DNA from: Sutcliffiella horikoshii
GTDB lineage: Bacteria; Bacillota; Bacilli; Bacillales; Bacillaceae_I
Length of the DNA stretch: 64,000 bases
Assembly (NCBI RefSeq): GCF_020524325.1
Contig: NZ_JAIVKY010000013.1
Span: 25,148-89,147, forward strand
Reading direction: 5' to 3'
The notes under the pieces are model-generated. The model ran no database searches and had not been told where the DNA came from. It worked only from the letters and a program-made list of their open reading frames with translations. The position numbers and the translations under genes are program-made. Shown piece by piece: positions 45,581 to 55,379 of this stretch (position 1 is its first letter; the number at the start of each line of letters is the position of its first letter).

Positions 45581-46210
45581 TTAAACTGACTGGGTAACAG
45601 ACTTCAGTCTATAGGTACTAAAATATTTTCTAACAATATCATCAATATTATCAAGTACAACACTTGAGTGTTCAGCAATCAGTTTCATTATCTCAAGTGA
45701 GCCATGTGATACACCTTCCGTTATATATTGACCTAAAGATTTGCCTATAACTAACTGAGCAGTAGCATCTATATGTGGCGATACTCCATATTGATATTCT
45801 ACTTGCTTTCCTGTCGCTACTGACTTGCCATAGAGTACAGGTGGAAATTTAAAGCCATCTTGTAGTGTATTCATTATAGCAACATCTATAATTTCACCAT
45901 CTAACTCAATCCATGAATGGTCAAAAATATAATCCTCAACTTGAACTTCACCAAGTCTTATAACTGGATTATAACCTTTCTCAGTTAGCAGGATATGCAC
46001 AATTGCAGAAACTAAATGACAACCCCCTTGATAATCATACTCAGCTATAAAATCAAAAGCACCTCTAATAATTTCTTTAACTTGCTGCTCACACTCATAA
46101 TTATCAATACCTACCCCCCAGTTTTGGCGCCAATTCAAACAGCATTTCTTATATTTATTACCACTTCCATATGTACAAAGGTCGTTTCTACTTAGATTCA
46201 AATATCTCAT
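45581..46210 (-). CDS. Protein with a degenerate SEC-C-like N-terminus
   Basis: 209 residues. The N-terminus (LSRNDLCTYGSGNKYKKCC) matches the SEC-C zinc motif (NDPCPCGSGKKYKKCC) except that the second Cys is Tyr, so zinc binding may be impaired. The rest (IVHILLTEKGYNPVIRLGEV, YIFDHSWIELDGEIIDVAI) resembles proteins with a cysteine-protease-like H-x-W-x-E/D arrangement (HSWIELDGEIID). The function is unknown. The start may be the ATG at 46210 or a TTG three codons later, which is better spaced from AGGAG. Confidence 0.55.
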   Translation of the reverse strand: MRYLNLSRNDLCTYGSGNKYKKCCLNWRQNWGVGIDNYECEQQVKEIIRGAFDFIAEYDYQGGCHLVSAIVHILLTEKGYNPVIRLGEVQVEDYIFDHSWIELDGEIIDVAIMNTLQDGFKFPPVLYGKSVATGKQVEYQYGVSPHIDATAQLVIGKSLGQYITEGVSHGSLEIMKLIAEHSSVVLDNIDDIVRKYFSTYRLKSVTQSV

Positions 46211-46376
46211 CTCCTATCTAATATGAGTCCTCTCTAACTATAGAAGCATAAATATGCACGCAGTACACCTTTCGTTTTTCCTAGCCTAAATCATACTATC
46301 GGAATTATTATAAGGTTTATATTTCGACCAAACTTATCATGAAAATCCAGAATTAACATTCTCTAAATTAGAGCTC

Positions 46377-48320
46377 CTATTCCTCTTTCAAATACTTACT
46401 TCTCTCCAGGAGCCCGTTATTAGTCATCTTCTGTTCACTTGTTCGTAACTTCTCTAAAACTTCCTCGATTCTTTTTTTTGTTTCATTTGAACATTTCCTG
46501 TATGACCTACGAAAAGCTAGTATACTATCCACAGTAACATTTATATAACCTGATGACTTTAATTGTAAGTAAATACTAGGAACATGACGTATTTGATACT
46601 CCTCAATAGTTTCTATTGAAGACTCCAATTCAGAATAAGTTTTAGGTAATTTCTCTTTATGACTAACAATTTGATTTCTATCTTTTAGGTCTAGATTTCT
46701 TAATATTGTACCTTTTCTTATTCTGGATGGGGGATTGGAATTATATGCACTTCTAGTAGCTTCCTTAATTTTGTGTTGTAATTGCTTATCCAAATGTGCA
46801 AAATTTAATCTCTCACGGACTGGAGGAATATTGTCATTTAGCCATTTCAAGTCCCTCTTGTAAAGCCAACTATACTCTTTATTAGCAATCTTTTTAATTG
46901 CAACTCTAGTAATCTTAGGATATAAATCTTTCAAACGCATAATTTTTGCTCTATATTTTTCTCTACGCTTATCTCGGGAAACACTTGCGACTAACAATGA
47001 AGTGTCAGGTAAATCAGTAGGAGCACATTCCCTATATGCTAAATTTGTCTTTTTAAGATTTCTAACTAATCTGGCTACTGTGGAATGTTTAGAATTCAGT
47101 ATCTCCGCAATCTTTCTAACATTACTTCCTTCGAGATATAGTTTAATTACTTTATTTCTCCAAAGCTCCCCCATATTAGTTACATTGTATTTCTTCCCAT
47201 CACTATCACTAATACCGTCGTAATATTTCCTTGTATATTTAAAACCACAAATATTACAAGTAAAGCTGCCAATAGTAGTATTATCTAAAAAGGTTCTTCT
47301 ACAATTGACCTTTGGCTTTTCTTTTTTGTTATATGTAGGACAAACGGTATTATGGCATGGCCACGGCTCTGATCCAAAAGGTAAGGAGCTTGTATCCTTG
47401 TTTTTTAAGAAGTTCTCGACAGTCCCAGCCAAATAGCACATTAACAGAATATAAATTATTGAGAAATTTGCCATGTATTGGGGATTTAAGAATTTGGAGG
47501 TTAAAGTCTCTCTTTCTATACCTAATGAGAATAAACAATCTTCATGATACTTTTCAAATAAATCTTCAATTAGTTTGGTCTTATCTATAACCCCTTTATT
47601 ACTAATATAATTTTTATTGCCAAGAAGCAATAATATTTTGGCAAATAATTTCTGACTATCCATCCTATTGTACTGTTTAAAATATTTTACTTCCGATAGT
47701 AACTTAAGTTTAAAATTAAAAATGGTATCTATTTTGACTTTCTTAATACATGAATAATCACAACACGGCTTTATAGTTAAGGAACTTGCATATTTATTAG
47801 TAAAGTATTTTCCACACTCTAAACATTTTTCAATAAGGTTTACATGATGGAGAGGACAAAAGTTTATAAAGGATAATTGATGGTGTAAGTGAATATATGC
47901 TTCTCCATATTTTTCAAAATCCTCTTTTATACATATAGGACAATAATTAATTACTTTGTTTACTAAAGGAAAATGTTTTTGTATATCTATTCTATTAGCG
48001 TAATTGTAAGAGCCGGTTTTTCCATACATTATATCTTCATTCACGTTAATTAATCTATCCTCAGGTAAAAATGCCCTGAGAAAAGGAAACCATGTTAAAG
48101 CAAGAATATACTCTTTATTATAAAAATTCCCATAAGGCATTTTATTAAGTAAGAATGAAATATTTCTGGGAATTGTACTTACTTTTTCAGAATTTAGATT
48201 AAAAAGCTCTATTTTTGTTTGTTTAAAATCCGAATTACCAGACCGAACATGATATCTATATACAACACTACGAAAATCTTCATCCGGATAAGGGGTAGGA
48301 AAAAACAATAACTTATTCAT
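46377..48320 (-). CDS. tnsD: TnsD/TniQ-family target-site selector, operon copy
   Basis: 647 residues. The N-terminal TniQ domain (LLFFPTPYPDEDFRSVVYRY) is followed by a zinc finger (YCPICIKED at 126-134, then HLHHQLSFINFCPLHH), a second Cys cluster (GSFTCNICGFKYTRKYYDG) and a long C-terminus with an HTH-like segment (VRKIAEILNSKHSTVARLVR). By analogy with Tn7 TnsD it should bind the 3' end of glmS and recruit TnsC. It begins 15 bp after tnsC, completing the canonical tnsABCD order. It is more likely than the 27186-29033 copy to have directed the present insertion. Confidence 0.88.
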   Translation of the reverse strand: MNKLLFFPTPYPDEDFRSVVYRYHVRSGNSDFKQTKIELFNLNSEKVSTIPRNISFLLNKMPYGNFYNKEYILALTWFPFLRAFLPEDRLINVNEDIMYGKTGSYNYANRIDIQKHFPLVNKVINYCPICIKEDFEKYGEAYIHLHHQLSFINFCPLHHVNLIEKCLECGKYFTNKYASSLTIKPCCDYSCIKKVKIDTIFNFKLKLLSEVKYFKQYNRMDSQKLFAKILLLLGNKNYISNKGVIDKTKLIEDLFEKYHEDCLFSLGIERETLTSKFLNPQYMANFSIIYILLMCYLAGTVENFLKNKDTSSLPFGSEPWPCHNTVCPTYNKKEKPKVNCRRTFLDNTTIGSFTCNICGFKYTRKYYDGISDSDGKKYNVTNMGELWRNKVIKLYLEGSNVRKIAEILNSKHSTVARLVRNLKKTNLAYRECAPTDLPDTSLLVASVSRDKRREKYRAKIMRLKDLYPKITRVAIKKIANKEYSWLYKRDLKWLNDNIPPVRERLNFAHLDKQLQHKIKEATRSAYNSNPPSRIRKGTILRNLDLKDRNQIVSHKEKLPKTYSELESSIETIEEYQIRHVPSIYLQLKSSGYINVTVDSILAFRRSYRKCSNETKKRIEEVLEKLRTSEQKMTNNGLLERSKYLKEE

Positions 48321-48335
48321 ATAGCCTCCCGATGC

Positions 48336-50062
48336 TTAGATATATTTAAGAAGTTCATCACAGTCTACTGCTAGATTTGCCTTTTCTAATGCTTCCTCTG
48401 TAGACAAATTATTTTTATAACCTTGTTTCACAATATATCTAATATCACATTCTTCAAGGATAGGTTTAATTTTTCTTGTTCTCTTTTTTTTATTATCTAA
48501 ATTATTTTCTCCTTTTTCTTCAGAGGAAAAAGGAGTAGTTGTTTTTAATGCTAGTTGAGCTAATTGAGCAAACATGTGTTGTTCTTCTCCCATTCCCTCG
48601 CTTGCATTATATACCTGATAAGCCAACGATTCAGCCACTTCTAGAGTAGGGGTAAGATTTGTAGCAAAACTAATCAATTCCTCTAAAATTTGTTCTTTAC
48701 TTCTCAGTTGTTGAGCTCTTGAATGGTTTTTTTTAATTTTTCCATAGAGATTAATTTTGAAAGCAGCTTGCTTTATATAATCATTAAACTCTTCCCATTC
48801 TGGTTCAACATCTTCTATACTCTCCAAATCGGAATAACTCCCCCCTCCCTTTCTTATTTTTTCAAAGAGAGGAAATAGCAGTCTAAGGCTTTTTGATGCA
48901 ACTTCATTTAGAAGTGAAGGTGTGATTATTTCTGTGTTTTCATTCAGTATTGCTTTTGATTGTAAATGCATGAATAATTTTATTGCTATATCTGGTATTC
49001 CTAAAGTGTAATAATACATAACCTTTTTTAAATCATCTGAAAGTGGTGTATATTTTTTAGTGTATTGTAAATCCCAAAGAGCATCGATAAACTCACCCCA
49101 TTCCCAACTATCTTCTAACATAAAGCTTGTAATATTTTCACTGAATGTATCTGGAACACCTCGACGAGCGTTAGCTAATGATTTTTTAAATAGGTACATT
49201 GCTTTAAATGTACCTATAACTATTGTAGGTATTCCTATGGTATTTACTAATTCGGTGAAGAAGTTAATCATCCGCTCATCCCCGCCAGAATGAGCCTTAT
49301 GTACGTTTTGTATCTCATCAATAATCAATACACCTAGATTTATCTGAGCAGCAACTTTGACCATACGCTTAGCCAAATTATCAATAGTTCCTCCTTTTTC
49401 TCCAAACTTTTCATAAAAGTTACTACCTAATAAGTCATCTACAGCAGAATAGAAATTTCTAATGCTCCCAGTGATTTCCCACTTGGACATTCAATTTTTA
49501 ACCAAACTACTTGTGTCATAAGTAATTTCTTTCCTTTATAATCACGGTGATGAATAACTTGTGGGAATAGATTGTTTAATATTCGTTCATAAATCTTACT
49601 TTTTCCCATTCCACTTAACCCGATTTCCGCAAGACTTTGAGCTGTTTGAATATTACCTGCTAAATTACTACCTTTCTCATCTATTCCTTTTTCAAGTATC
49701 TTGTCCCACCCGATAGCAAACTGACGATTATACACAGCATTAAGCGGGTTTCTTGATTGATAGCCAATCTTTATCATGTTGTATAAACCTCTGTACTTTT
49801 CATAATGAGCTGGTAAAGGAGTCCAGAAACTCGGTTTTATTTGTTGTACCAATTCTAAACGATCTTCAATATCCAATTCCAAGAAACCTTCTTCAAACTT
49901 GGGAACGGAATGAAGCCTATCATAAAATCCATCTATATCTACTCGGTTAGGAATAGCTTCAATAAACGGGTTCCCTTGGTTTTCCGGTACAATTTGACTT
50001 TTATATGTTGCCATACAATGGATTCCCTTAAGGTTTTGTTGCCCTTCATTCCAAAGATTCAT
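48336..50062 (-). pseudogene. tnsC: TnsC AAA+ regulator, split by a frameshift
   Basis: AAGGAGAAG precedes the ATG at 50062, which overlaps the end of tnsB by 17 bp. The first frame carries Walker A (GLSGMGKS, about residues 148-155) and ends at 49439. The second frame, open from 49490, continues with AVDDLLGSNFYEKFGEKGGT, Walker B (LGVLIIDEIQNVH) and the C-terminal domain to 48336. Homologous reading passes from ...CPSGKSLG to SIRNFYSAVDDLLG, requiring a -1 change (one missing base) near 49450. Undisrupted it would be about 575 residues, normal for TnsC. There is no clear slippery heptamer, so a mutation or sequencing error is likelier than programmed frameshifting. Confidence 0.85.
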
Positions 50063-52229
50063 TACTTCTTCTCCTTGCTTTATTTTTCTTAGTAAAGACT
50101 TGTTGAATTTTAGAATTCTCATCAGCTTTGACTACCTCTTTACCACTTGGAAATTCTATCACTTCTCTTGAAATGTTGTTTTTACTATCTTTATTTGTAT
50201 GGTTTATTGCAGTCCATGCATTTTGGCTACCTATTGATTTGCCCTCCTGCTTCTTATTCTCTCTTTTATTCTTTTGACGCTCGTAAAAACTCAACTCAGA
50301 TGTTGTTTCTTTTGTAGTTGCAATAGCCTCGTCAGCTAGATTTTCTGAAAATGCATGAAATTCTGCTAAATGTTGTTTTTCTTCCCTTTCTTTTATTTTG
50401 ATTTGGTTTCTTTTATATTTCATAATTTCTTTGACCTCTTCTAGATGTAGACCATCATAATCTTTATACTTCGCAGTAAGATAGCATTTCTCTATACGCC
50501 CATTTTTTAAACGAATAAAAATACTACTTACATTACGAGGATCATAACAAATAGTAATGGTATCTTGACCTTCTATACACTTTTCCTCAAACCAACCTTC
50601 CTTTATTGCAATTTCACAAGTGTAATACATATTTGCAAATTTAATTCCATGTCTAGTAACAGGAACGCTTTCTTTGGGTAATAGGTTATAACGAAGTAAA
50701 TCACGTCTAACCTCATGTAGTAGATTTTTTCTTTTCCCCCAATTCCAAACTGCGAGTGGAGTTAACTCCACTTCATCCTCAAACATTTCCTTTGTAACAA
50801 AATATTCTTTATTAAGGGCGCTCTTATTAAAGGCTATAATTTGTAGTATCATAAATTGGGTAAACTCATATATGGTCAAAGCCGCATTTCGTGTTGGGTC
50901 AAACTCGCCTCTTTCCCTTAGTTTTGCAGGCTTTGCCCCTGCATGGGAAAGCTGTTCTCTTATTTTTTTATTGGTTATACGAAAGTGCTGTTCCACAAAT
51001 GGTTTCAAATCACCTCGATAAGAGGGGGCATTAGCAACATCAACATTTATATTTACTAGATTTTCTGTCCATTTCCCCTTTAACTCTCCTCGATCCCCCA
51101 CTAAAAACTTTGGTAAATACTTGCAAGGCCAATCGCTTTCTTCTATCTTAATACCATATCGCCGACAAAATTCGACTTTATCACTAGCGGAATTTTCTAA
51201 TGCAACCATCTGTTCTATTTTGGAAGCATGTAATAAGCTAGCATGAAACCCTACAACCATACGACTATACACATCCTTTACTATATAAAGTGTAGGTGTA
51301 CCAATAGTTGTCTTTCTATCATTTGCCACCAATATAATATCTGCTGGAGTAGAATCTATTTCATACAAGAAACCTACACCTTTCGCCCGTTCTGTTGCAT
51401 CACCTTGTAATGGCCTTACATCCATTTCAGATTTCCTTCTTCCATGTCTATTGGCATACTGTATTCCTAGTGTGTATTCATTGTGATACCAGTAGGAGAA
51501 CTGTCGTAAAGTTGGTACTTTTTGAGGTTCTATTATAGGGACCATAACACCATTTTTACGGTAATACCCTGCATTATAATGTTCCTCGCACATATGTTGA
51601 TGAGTTGCTGTCAGGTCCATTTTCCTTTCTATATGAAATTTTTTAATTGCTTTCTTAAATATTTGTTTATCATAATCTTTCACAATGTAATCATTTCCAT
51701 CTGCTGATTTTGGTCCTGGTTTCTTTGTGAAATTTCTTGGTTCCCCTGGTGCACCGCAATCAAAGTAGTTTCGCAACAAAGCGTTTTTTGTTTTACCATA
51801 AAACCAGTATCTTTTAAGAAGTCTATATAATTCTTTTTTGGACTTCCCTGTTTCTTCTACAGTCTTGTGTATTAATTTCCCTCTTAATTTTGGAAGATAG
51901 ATATCGGGTTCTATATTTGCAATATTCTTGATAATTAACCAGTTGCTATCTCTTTGTGCACCATATTTCTTTAAGTAGTTTTCATCAGGTGAAATCAACC
52001 TTGTATCTGGTTCTATTTCAAGTACTCTTGCTCTATTCTCATGAATTTCACTTAATAATTGGTTAAATTCAAGTGAGTAAGGAAACTTCATTTTTTTATG
52101 ATCAGTTATGTTTACTACAATAATGTCTATTCCATCAGGACTAATCCAAAGAACTCTCAATAGAATAGGTTGTTCCGTTTCAGTTTCAAAATTTAAAAGT
52201 TCAATTATACTATTTTCTACAATTAACAT
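50046..52229 (-). CDS. tnsB: TnsB transposase (DDE integrase family)
   Basis: 727 residues. The retroviral-integrase-like catalytic core contains FLYEIDSTPAD (D292), FLVGDRGELKG (D379) and LKPFVEQHFRITNKKI (E413). The N-terminal part includes helix-turn-helix regions that bind the end repeats (TVEETGKSKKELYRLLKRYW). The C-terminus is lysine-rich. TnsB cuts the 3' ends and joins them to target DNA with TnsA. It starts 16 bp after tnsA and overlaps tnsC. All catalytic residues are present, so the gene looks intact. Confidence 0.93.
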   Translation of the reverse strand: MLIVENSIIELLNFETETEQPILLRVLWISPDGIDIIVVNITDHKKMKFPYSLEFNQLLSEIHENRARVLEIEPDTRLISPDENYLKKYGAQRDSNWLIIKNIANIEPDIYLPKLRGKLIHKTVEETGKSKKELYRLLKRYWFYGKTKNALLRNYFDCGAPGEPRNFTKKPGPKSADGNDYIVKDYDKQIFKKAIKKFHIERKMDLTATHQHMCEEHYNAGYYRKNGVMVPIIEPQKVPTLRQFSYWYHNEYTLGIQYANRHGRRKSEMDVRPLQGDATERAKGVGFLYEIDSTPADIILVANDRKTTIGTPTLYIVKDVYSRMVVGFHASLLHASKIEQMVALENSASDKVEFCRRYGIKIEESDWPCKYLPKFLVGDRGELKGKWTENLVNINVDVANAPSYRGDLKPFVEQHFRITNKKIREQLSHAGAKPAKLRERGEFDPTRNAALTIYEFTQFMILQIIAFNKSALNKEYFVTKEMFEDEVELTPLAVWNWGKRKNLLHEVRRDLLRYNLLPKESVPVTRHGIKFANMYYTCEIAIKEGWFEEKCIEGQDTITICYDPRNVSSIFIRLKNGRIEKCYLTAKYKDYDGLHLEEVKEIMKYKRNQIKIKEREEKQHLAEFHAFSENLADEAIATTKETTSELSFYERQKNKRENKKQEGKSIGSQNAWTAINHTNKDSKNNISREVIEFPSGKEVVKADENSKIQQVFTKKNKARRRSNESLE

Positions 52230-52245
52230 TTCTGAAGTCTCCTTA

Positions 52246-53085
52246 CTAACCTATATTTTTATTTATTGATTCTCTTTGCTTTTCCAAGTTAAATATAATT
52301 AATGGATGGGAATCCTTTATTACCATATTCATATTGGTTCCCCATTTTTTTGTCGAAAGCATGTGTTTCAATATAAACATACTTGTTCCACTATCTATTC
52401 CAAACTCACTATCACACCTTAGACACAATTTGCTAATCGCAGTTTCCCCATCATCATTGATAATTTTCAGAAAGAGCGATTCACCAATAAGATCAATTAG
52501 TTCTTCATCTACTGTTGGTCTTGTACTAAGATATCTAGCTTCATACATCCATTCCACATTAGAAATTAACGTTTTGGGTAATTTACTATCCAAAATTATC
52601 CCCCAATTTATATCCTGTTCTGCAAAGTATCGCCTCTCAATCTCAAACAACTCTAATGTCCGCTTAGATAATTTAGATACAGGCTTTACCGTTCGAACCA
52701 AGTCAATTAATCCATTAGAAGTTTTTAATGTAATAACGAAATCGGTAGTCATAACCACTGGTACACCGTCAATATTTGCATGCTTAATCCCTAATTGTTC
52801 AGCGATTTCTTCTGTCCTACTAAGTGGAAGAAGGGGGAATTGTTCTCTAATATCAACGACTTCCTCTAACCATTCTAGGTAATAAAGGTACCTCCTCTCA
52901 TGTTCGGATAATGTATGATGGATTCTGTTAGTTTTCCAACCTAAATGACGTGTAACCCATCCTTCCGAAGCAACCTTATTATCATGAACTTGAATAAACG
53001 GTTCGTAATCTTTACCAGTTCCATGTCCCCGGCCATCTCTAATTCTATTTTCTTGAAATTTTTTTATTCTTTGACCACGATTCAT
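52246..53085 (-). CDS. tnsA: TnsA endonuclease
   Basis: 279 residues, matching Tn7 TnsA (273). The PD-(D/E)XK-like catalytic set is visible: an acidic residue in LSEHERRYLYY (E61/E63), D115 in VMTTDFVITL, and K134 in RTVKP. The C-terminal ~100 residues form the TnsC-interacting domain. TnsA cuts the 5' ends, giving cut-and-paste movement. It is the first gene of the operon. An 18-bp palindrome and a terminator lie between its start and the transposon end. Confidence 0.9.
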   Translation of the reverse strand: MNRGQRIKKFQENRIRDGRGHGTGKDYEPFIQVHDNKVASEGWVTRHLGWKTNRIHHTLSEHERRYLYYLEWLEEVVDIREQFPLLPLSRTEEIAEQLGIKHANIDGVPVVMTTDFVITLKTSNGLIDLVRTVKPVSKLSKRTLELFEIERRYFAEQDINWGIILDSKLPKTLISNVEWMYEARYLSTRPTVDEELIDLIGESLFLKIINDDGETAISKLCLRCDSEFGIDSGTSMFILKHMLSTKKWGTNMNMVIKDSHPLIIFNLEKQRESINKNIG

Positions 53086-53126
53086 TTTTTCGTCTCACTT
53101 TCGCATAGTATGTTGAAGAGAATATA

Positions 53127-53144
53127 GACTCTATATATAGAGTC
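53127..53144. promoter_or_regulatory. Palindromic operator candidate upstream of tnsA
   Basis: GACTCTATATATAGAGTC is a perfect 18-bp palindrome 42 bp upstream of tnsA, with a further half-site AGACTCTA at 53152-53159. It is a probable control site for the tns operon. Confidence 0.5.
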
Positions 53145-53170
53145 GGTATTTAGACTCTAAGGCAAAAATA

Positions 53171-53197
53171 AAAACCCCCGCATTAAGCAGGGGTTTT
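53171..53197. terminator. Terminator inside the glmS-proximal transposon end
   Basis: AAAACCCCCGC and GCAGGGGTTTT form a stem with A/T runs in both directions. On the minus strand it separates glmS transcription from tnsA. Confidence 0.8.
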
Positions 53198-53360
53198 AAA
53201 AATTTAAGAATTAATATTTTGATTTTTGGTACTAACATATTTATCACCTTTAATAAGTGTGTTATAGAAAAATGATCTAATCAAAACAAATCATTCTTAT
53301 TTTACTTAGTTTCCAAAAATCTATTCTAAAAGATATTTCTTTATAAAAAATTTGTTACCT

Positions 53361-53447
53361 AGTTACCAACATTGTTGTCCAGTTACTTACTATTATGTTT
53401 AGTTACCGACATTATTGTATAGTTACTAACAATAATGTCGGTGAACA
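53361..53447. repeat. glmS-proximal transposon end with four tandem TnsB-type sites
   Basis: AGTTAC-headed 20-bp units at 53361, 53381, 53401 and 53421 (AGTTACCAACATTGTTG, AGTTACTTACTATTATG, AGTTACCGACATTATTG, AGTTACTAACAATAATG) run at exactly 20-bp spacing to the terminal GTGAACA at 53447. This matches the crowded end of Tn7-like elements. Confidence 0.9.
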
Positions 53448-53462
53448 CGGTTGAGTCTTTTT
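53448..53462. terminator. Right half of the split glmS/brnQ terminator, plus target duplication
   Basis: CGGTT (53448-53452) duplicates 26275-26279. GGTTGAGTCTTTTT is complementary to 26258-26270; together they formed the original terminator. Confidence 0.8.
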
Positions 53463-53471
53463 AATGTCTTA

Positions 53472-55277
53472 TTATTCCACCGTAACGCTCTTCGCAAGGT
53501 TACGTGGCTTATCTACGTCACAATCTCTGTGAAGTGCTGCGTAGTAAGAGATCAACTGCAACGGAATAACAGAAACTAGTGGAGATAGCAGTTCGTTTAC
53601 TGGTGGTACAACGAAGCTGTCTTCTTCTGTTTCTAGGCCTTTCATGGAGATGATACAAGGATTCGCACCACGTGCTACTACCTCTTTCACGTTACCGCGG
53701 ATGGATAAGTCCACTTGTTCTTGTGTGGAGATGGCGATAACTGGTGTACCATTTTCGATTAGGGCGATTGTTCCGTGCTTCAATTCTCCTCCAGCGAATC
53801 CTTCTGCTTGGATGTAGGAGATTTCTTTTAGTTTCAATGCACCTTCAAGACCTACATAATAGTCCATTGTACGGCCGATGAAGAAGCAGTTTCTTGTAGT
53901 TGCCAAGAATTTGCGAGCGATGTCTTCAAGCTCTTCTTTTGCATCACATAGAACTTCCATTGCGTTTGCAACGATACCTAGATCTTGCACTAGGTCGAAT
54001 TCTAGCTTGTGTCCTTTCGATTCCGCTAGTACTGCAGCGAAAATGGACAGAACGCCAAGTTGTGCTGTGTAAGCTTTTGTAGAAGCTACTGCAATCTCAG
54101 GTCCTGCGTGAAGTAGCAATGTGAAATCTGCTTCACGAGATAGTGTAGATCCTTGTACGTTTGTAACAGTAAGTGCCGGGTAACCAAGCTCTTTTACCTG
54201 TACAAGTACTGCTCGGCTGTCCGCTGTTTCTCCACTTTGAGAGATGAAGATGAATAGCGGCTTTTCAGATAAAATTGGCATGTTGTAGTTGAACTCACTT
54301 GCTACGTGTACTTCTACAGGTACTTTCGCAAGCTTTTCAATCATTTGCGCTCCAACAAGACCTGCGTGGTAGCTTGTTCCTGCTGCTACGATGTAGATGC
54401 GGTCAGATTGGTTAACAGCATTGATGATGTCAGCGTCAATCGTTAACTCGCCGTTTTCGTTTTGGTATTTTTGGATGAGCTTACGAATTACTAATGGTTG
54501 CTCATCGATTTCTTTTAACATGTAATGTGGGTATGTGCCTTTTTCGATATCACTTGCATCAAGTTCAGCAGTGTATGGCGCGCGCTCAATGATTTCACCG
54601 TTTAGCTTTTTAATTGTTACCGCTTCTTTCTTCACGATAACCATCTCTTTGTCCATCAGCTCAACGAATTGATCCGTCACTTGGATCATCGCCATTGCGT
54701 CACTTGCCACTACGTTGAAGTCACCTTTGCCTACTCCAACCAATAGAGGGCTCTTGTTTTTTCCAACATAGATTGTTTCTGGATCTTCGTTGTCCAATAA
54801 AGCAATCGCGTAAGAACCTTTAAGGATGGAAAGAGTGCGACGCATCGCTTCTTCCACATGCTGTCCTTCGTTTGCAAATTTCTCGATGATTTGTACAACT
54901 ACTTCTGTATCTGTTTCACTTACTAGTTCTACGCCTTGTAAGTGTTCGCGTTTAAGTTGTGAATAGTTCTCGATCACTCCGTTGTGTACAAGTGTAAAGC
55001 GACCAGACGTGCTTTGGTGTGGATGCGCATTTACTTTACTTGGTACACCGTGAGTTGCCCAGCGAGTGTGACCGATTCCAGTTGATGCTAAAACGTCATT
55101 GTCCACTACTCCGCGAAGGTCTGCAATACGGCCTTTTTCCTTGAATACGTGTACGCCGTTGTCGTTCATAACAGCGATACCAGCAGAGTCATATCCACGG
55201 TATTCAAGTTTTTCTAGACCTTTTAATAGAATTTCCTTTGTATCCTGTGTTCCGATATATCCTACGATTCCGCACAT
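53472..55277 (-). CDS. glmS: Glutamine-fructose-6-phosphate aminotransferase
   Basis: 601 residues. Met-Cys at the start (MCGIVGYIG) supplies the catalytic Cys of the class II glutaminase domain (about 1-220). Two SIS isomerase domains follow ([20 protein letters not shown]), and the C-terminus is [12 protein letters not shown]. It makes glucosamine-6-phosphate, the first step to UDP-GlcNAc and peptidoglycan. The ATG at 55277 follows GGGAGG. A glmS ribozyme in the leader gives feedback control. The conserved 3' end is the recognition sequence for Tn7-type TnsD, and a Tn7-like element sits just behind it. Confidence 0.97.
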   Translation of the reverse strand: MCGIVGYIGTQDTKEILLKGLEKLEYRGYDSAGIAVMNDNGVHVFKEKGRIADLRGVVDNDVLASTGIGHTRWATHGVPSKVNAHPHQSTSGRFTLVHNGVIENYSQLKREHLQGVELVSETDTEVVVQIIEKFANEGQHVEEAMRRTLSILKGSYAIALLDNEDPETIYVGKNKSPLLVGVGKGDFNVVASDAMAMIQVTDQFVELMDKEMVIVKKEAVTIKKLNGEIIERAPYTAELDASDIEKGTYPHYMLKEIDEQPLVIRKLIQKYQNENGELTIDADIINAVNQSDRIYIVAAGTSYHAGLVGAQMIEKLAKVPVEVHVASEFNYNMPILSEKPLFIFISQSGETADSRAVLVQVKELGYPALTVTNVQGSTLSREADFTLLLHAGPEIAVASTKAYTAQLGVLSIFAAVLAESKGHKLEFDLVQDLGIVANAMEVLCDAKEELEDIARKFLATTRNCFFIGRTMDYYVGLEGALKLKEISYIQAEGFAGGELKHGTIALIENGTPVIAISTQEQVDLSIRGNVKEVVARGANPCIISMKGLETEEDSFVVPPVNELLSPLVSVIPLQLISYYAALHRDCDVDKPRNLAKSVTVE

Positions 55278-55379
55278 AAATAGTTTCCTCCCTAGAGTTG
55301 CAGGGACAAGAAAGCACACCATAGTAAGGGGACAGTCTTGCCCCCACATTACCTATAAAATAATTTGGTAATCATAGTA

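Larger units (their letters stand above)
26280..53447. mobile_element. Tn7-like transposon inserted downstream of glmS
   Basis: It lies 24 bp past the glmS stop, the classical attTn7 position. It is flanked by a 5-bp direct repeat (CGGTT). Both ends read TGTTCA inward (the first T at the low end coincides with the duplication, so that end may be placed at 26279). Four tandem TnsB-type sites mark the glmS-proximal end and three or four dispersed sites mark the far end. The tnsABCD operon is transcribed away from glmS. Cargo of ~17 kb between the operon and a second TniQ gene is strongly AT-rich relative to the flanks. tnsC is frameshifted, so the present copy may be immobile without help. Confidence 0.9.

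Noticed and set aside
49439..49490. Programmed -1 frameshift in tnsC
   Set aside because: The overlap contains no in-frame X-XXY-YYZ slippery heptamer or clear downstream pseudoknot, so mutation is favoured.
26280..53447. CRISPR-associated (CAST) transposon
   Set aside because: There is no cas gene or CRISPR array in the element; the two TniQ proteins are full-length TnsD-like, not the short TniQ typical of Cascade partners.
55278..55379. Upstream extension of glmS to 55349
   Set aside because: The mature enzyme needs Cys at position 2 after Met; MCGIVGYIG at 55277 with GGGAGG upstream is the true start.
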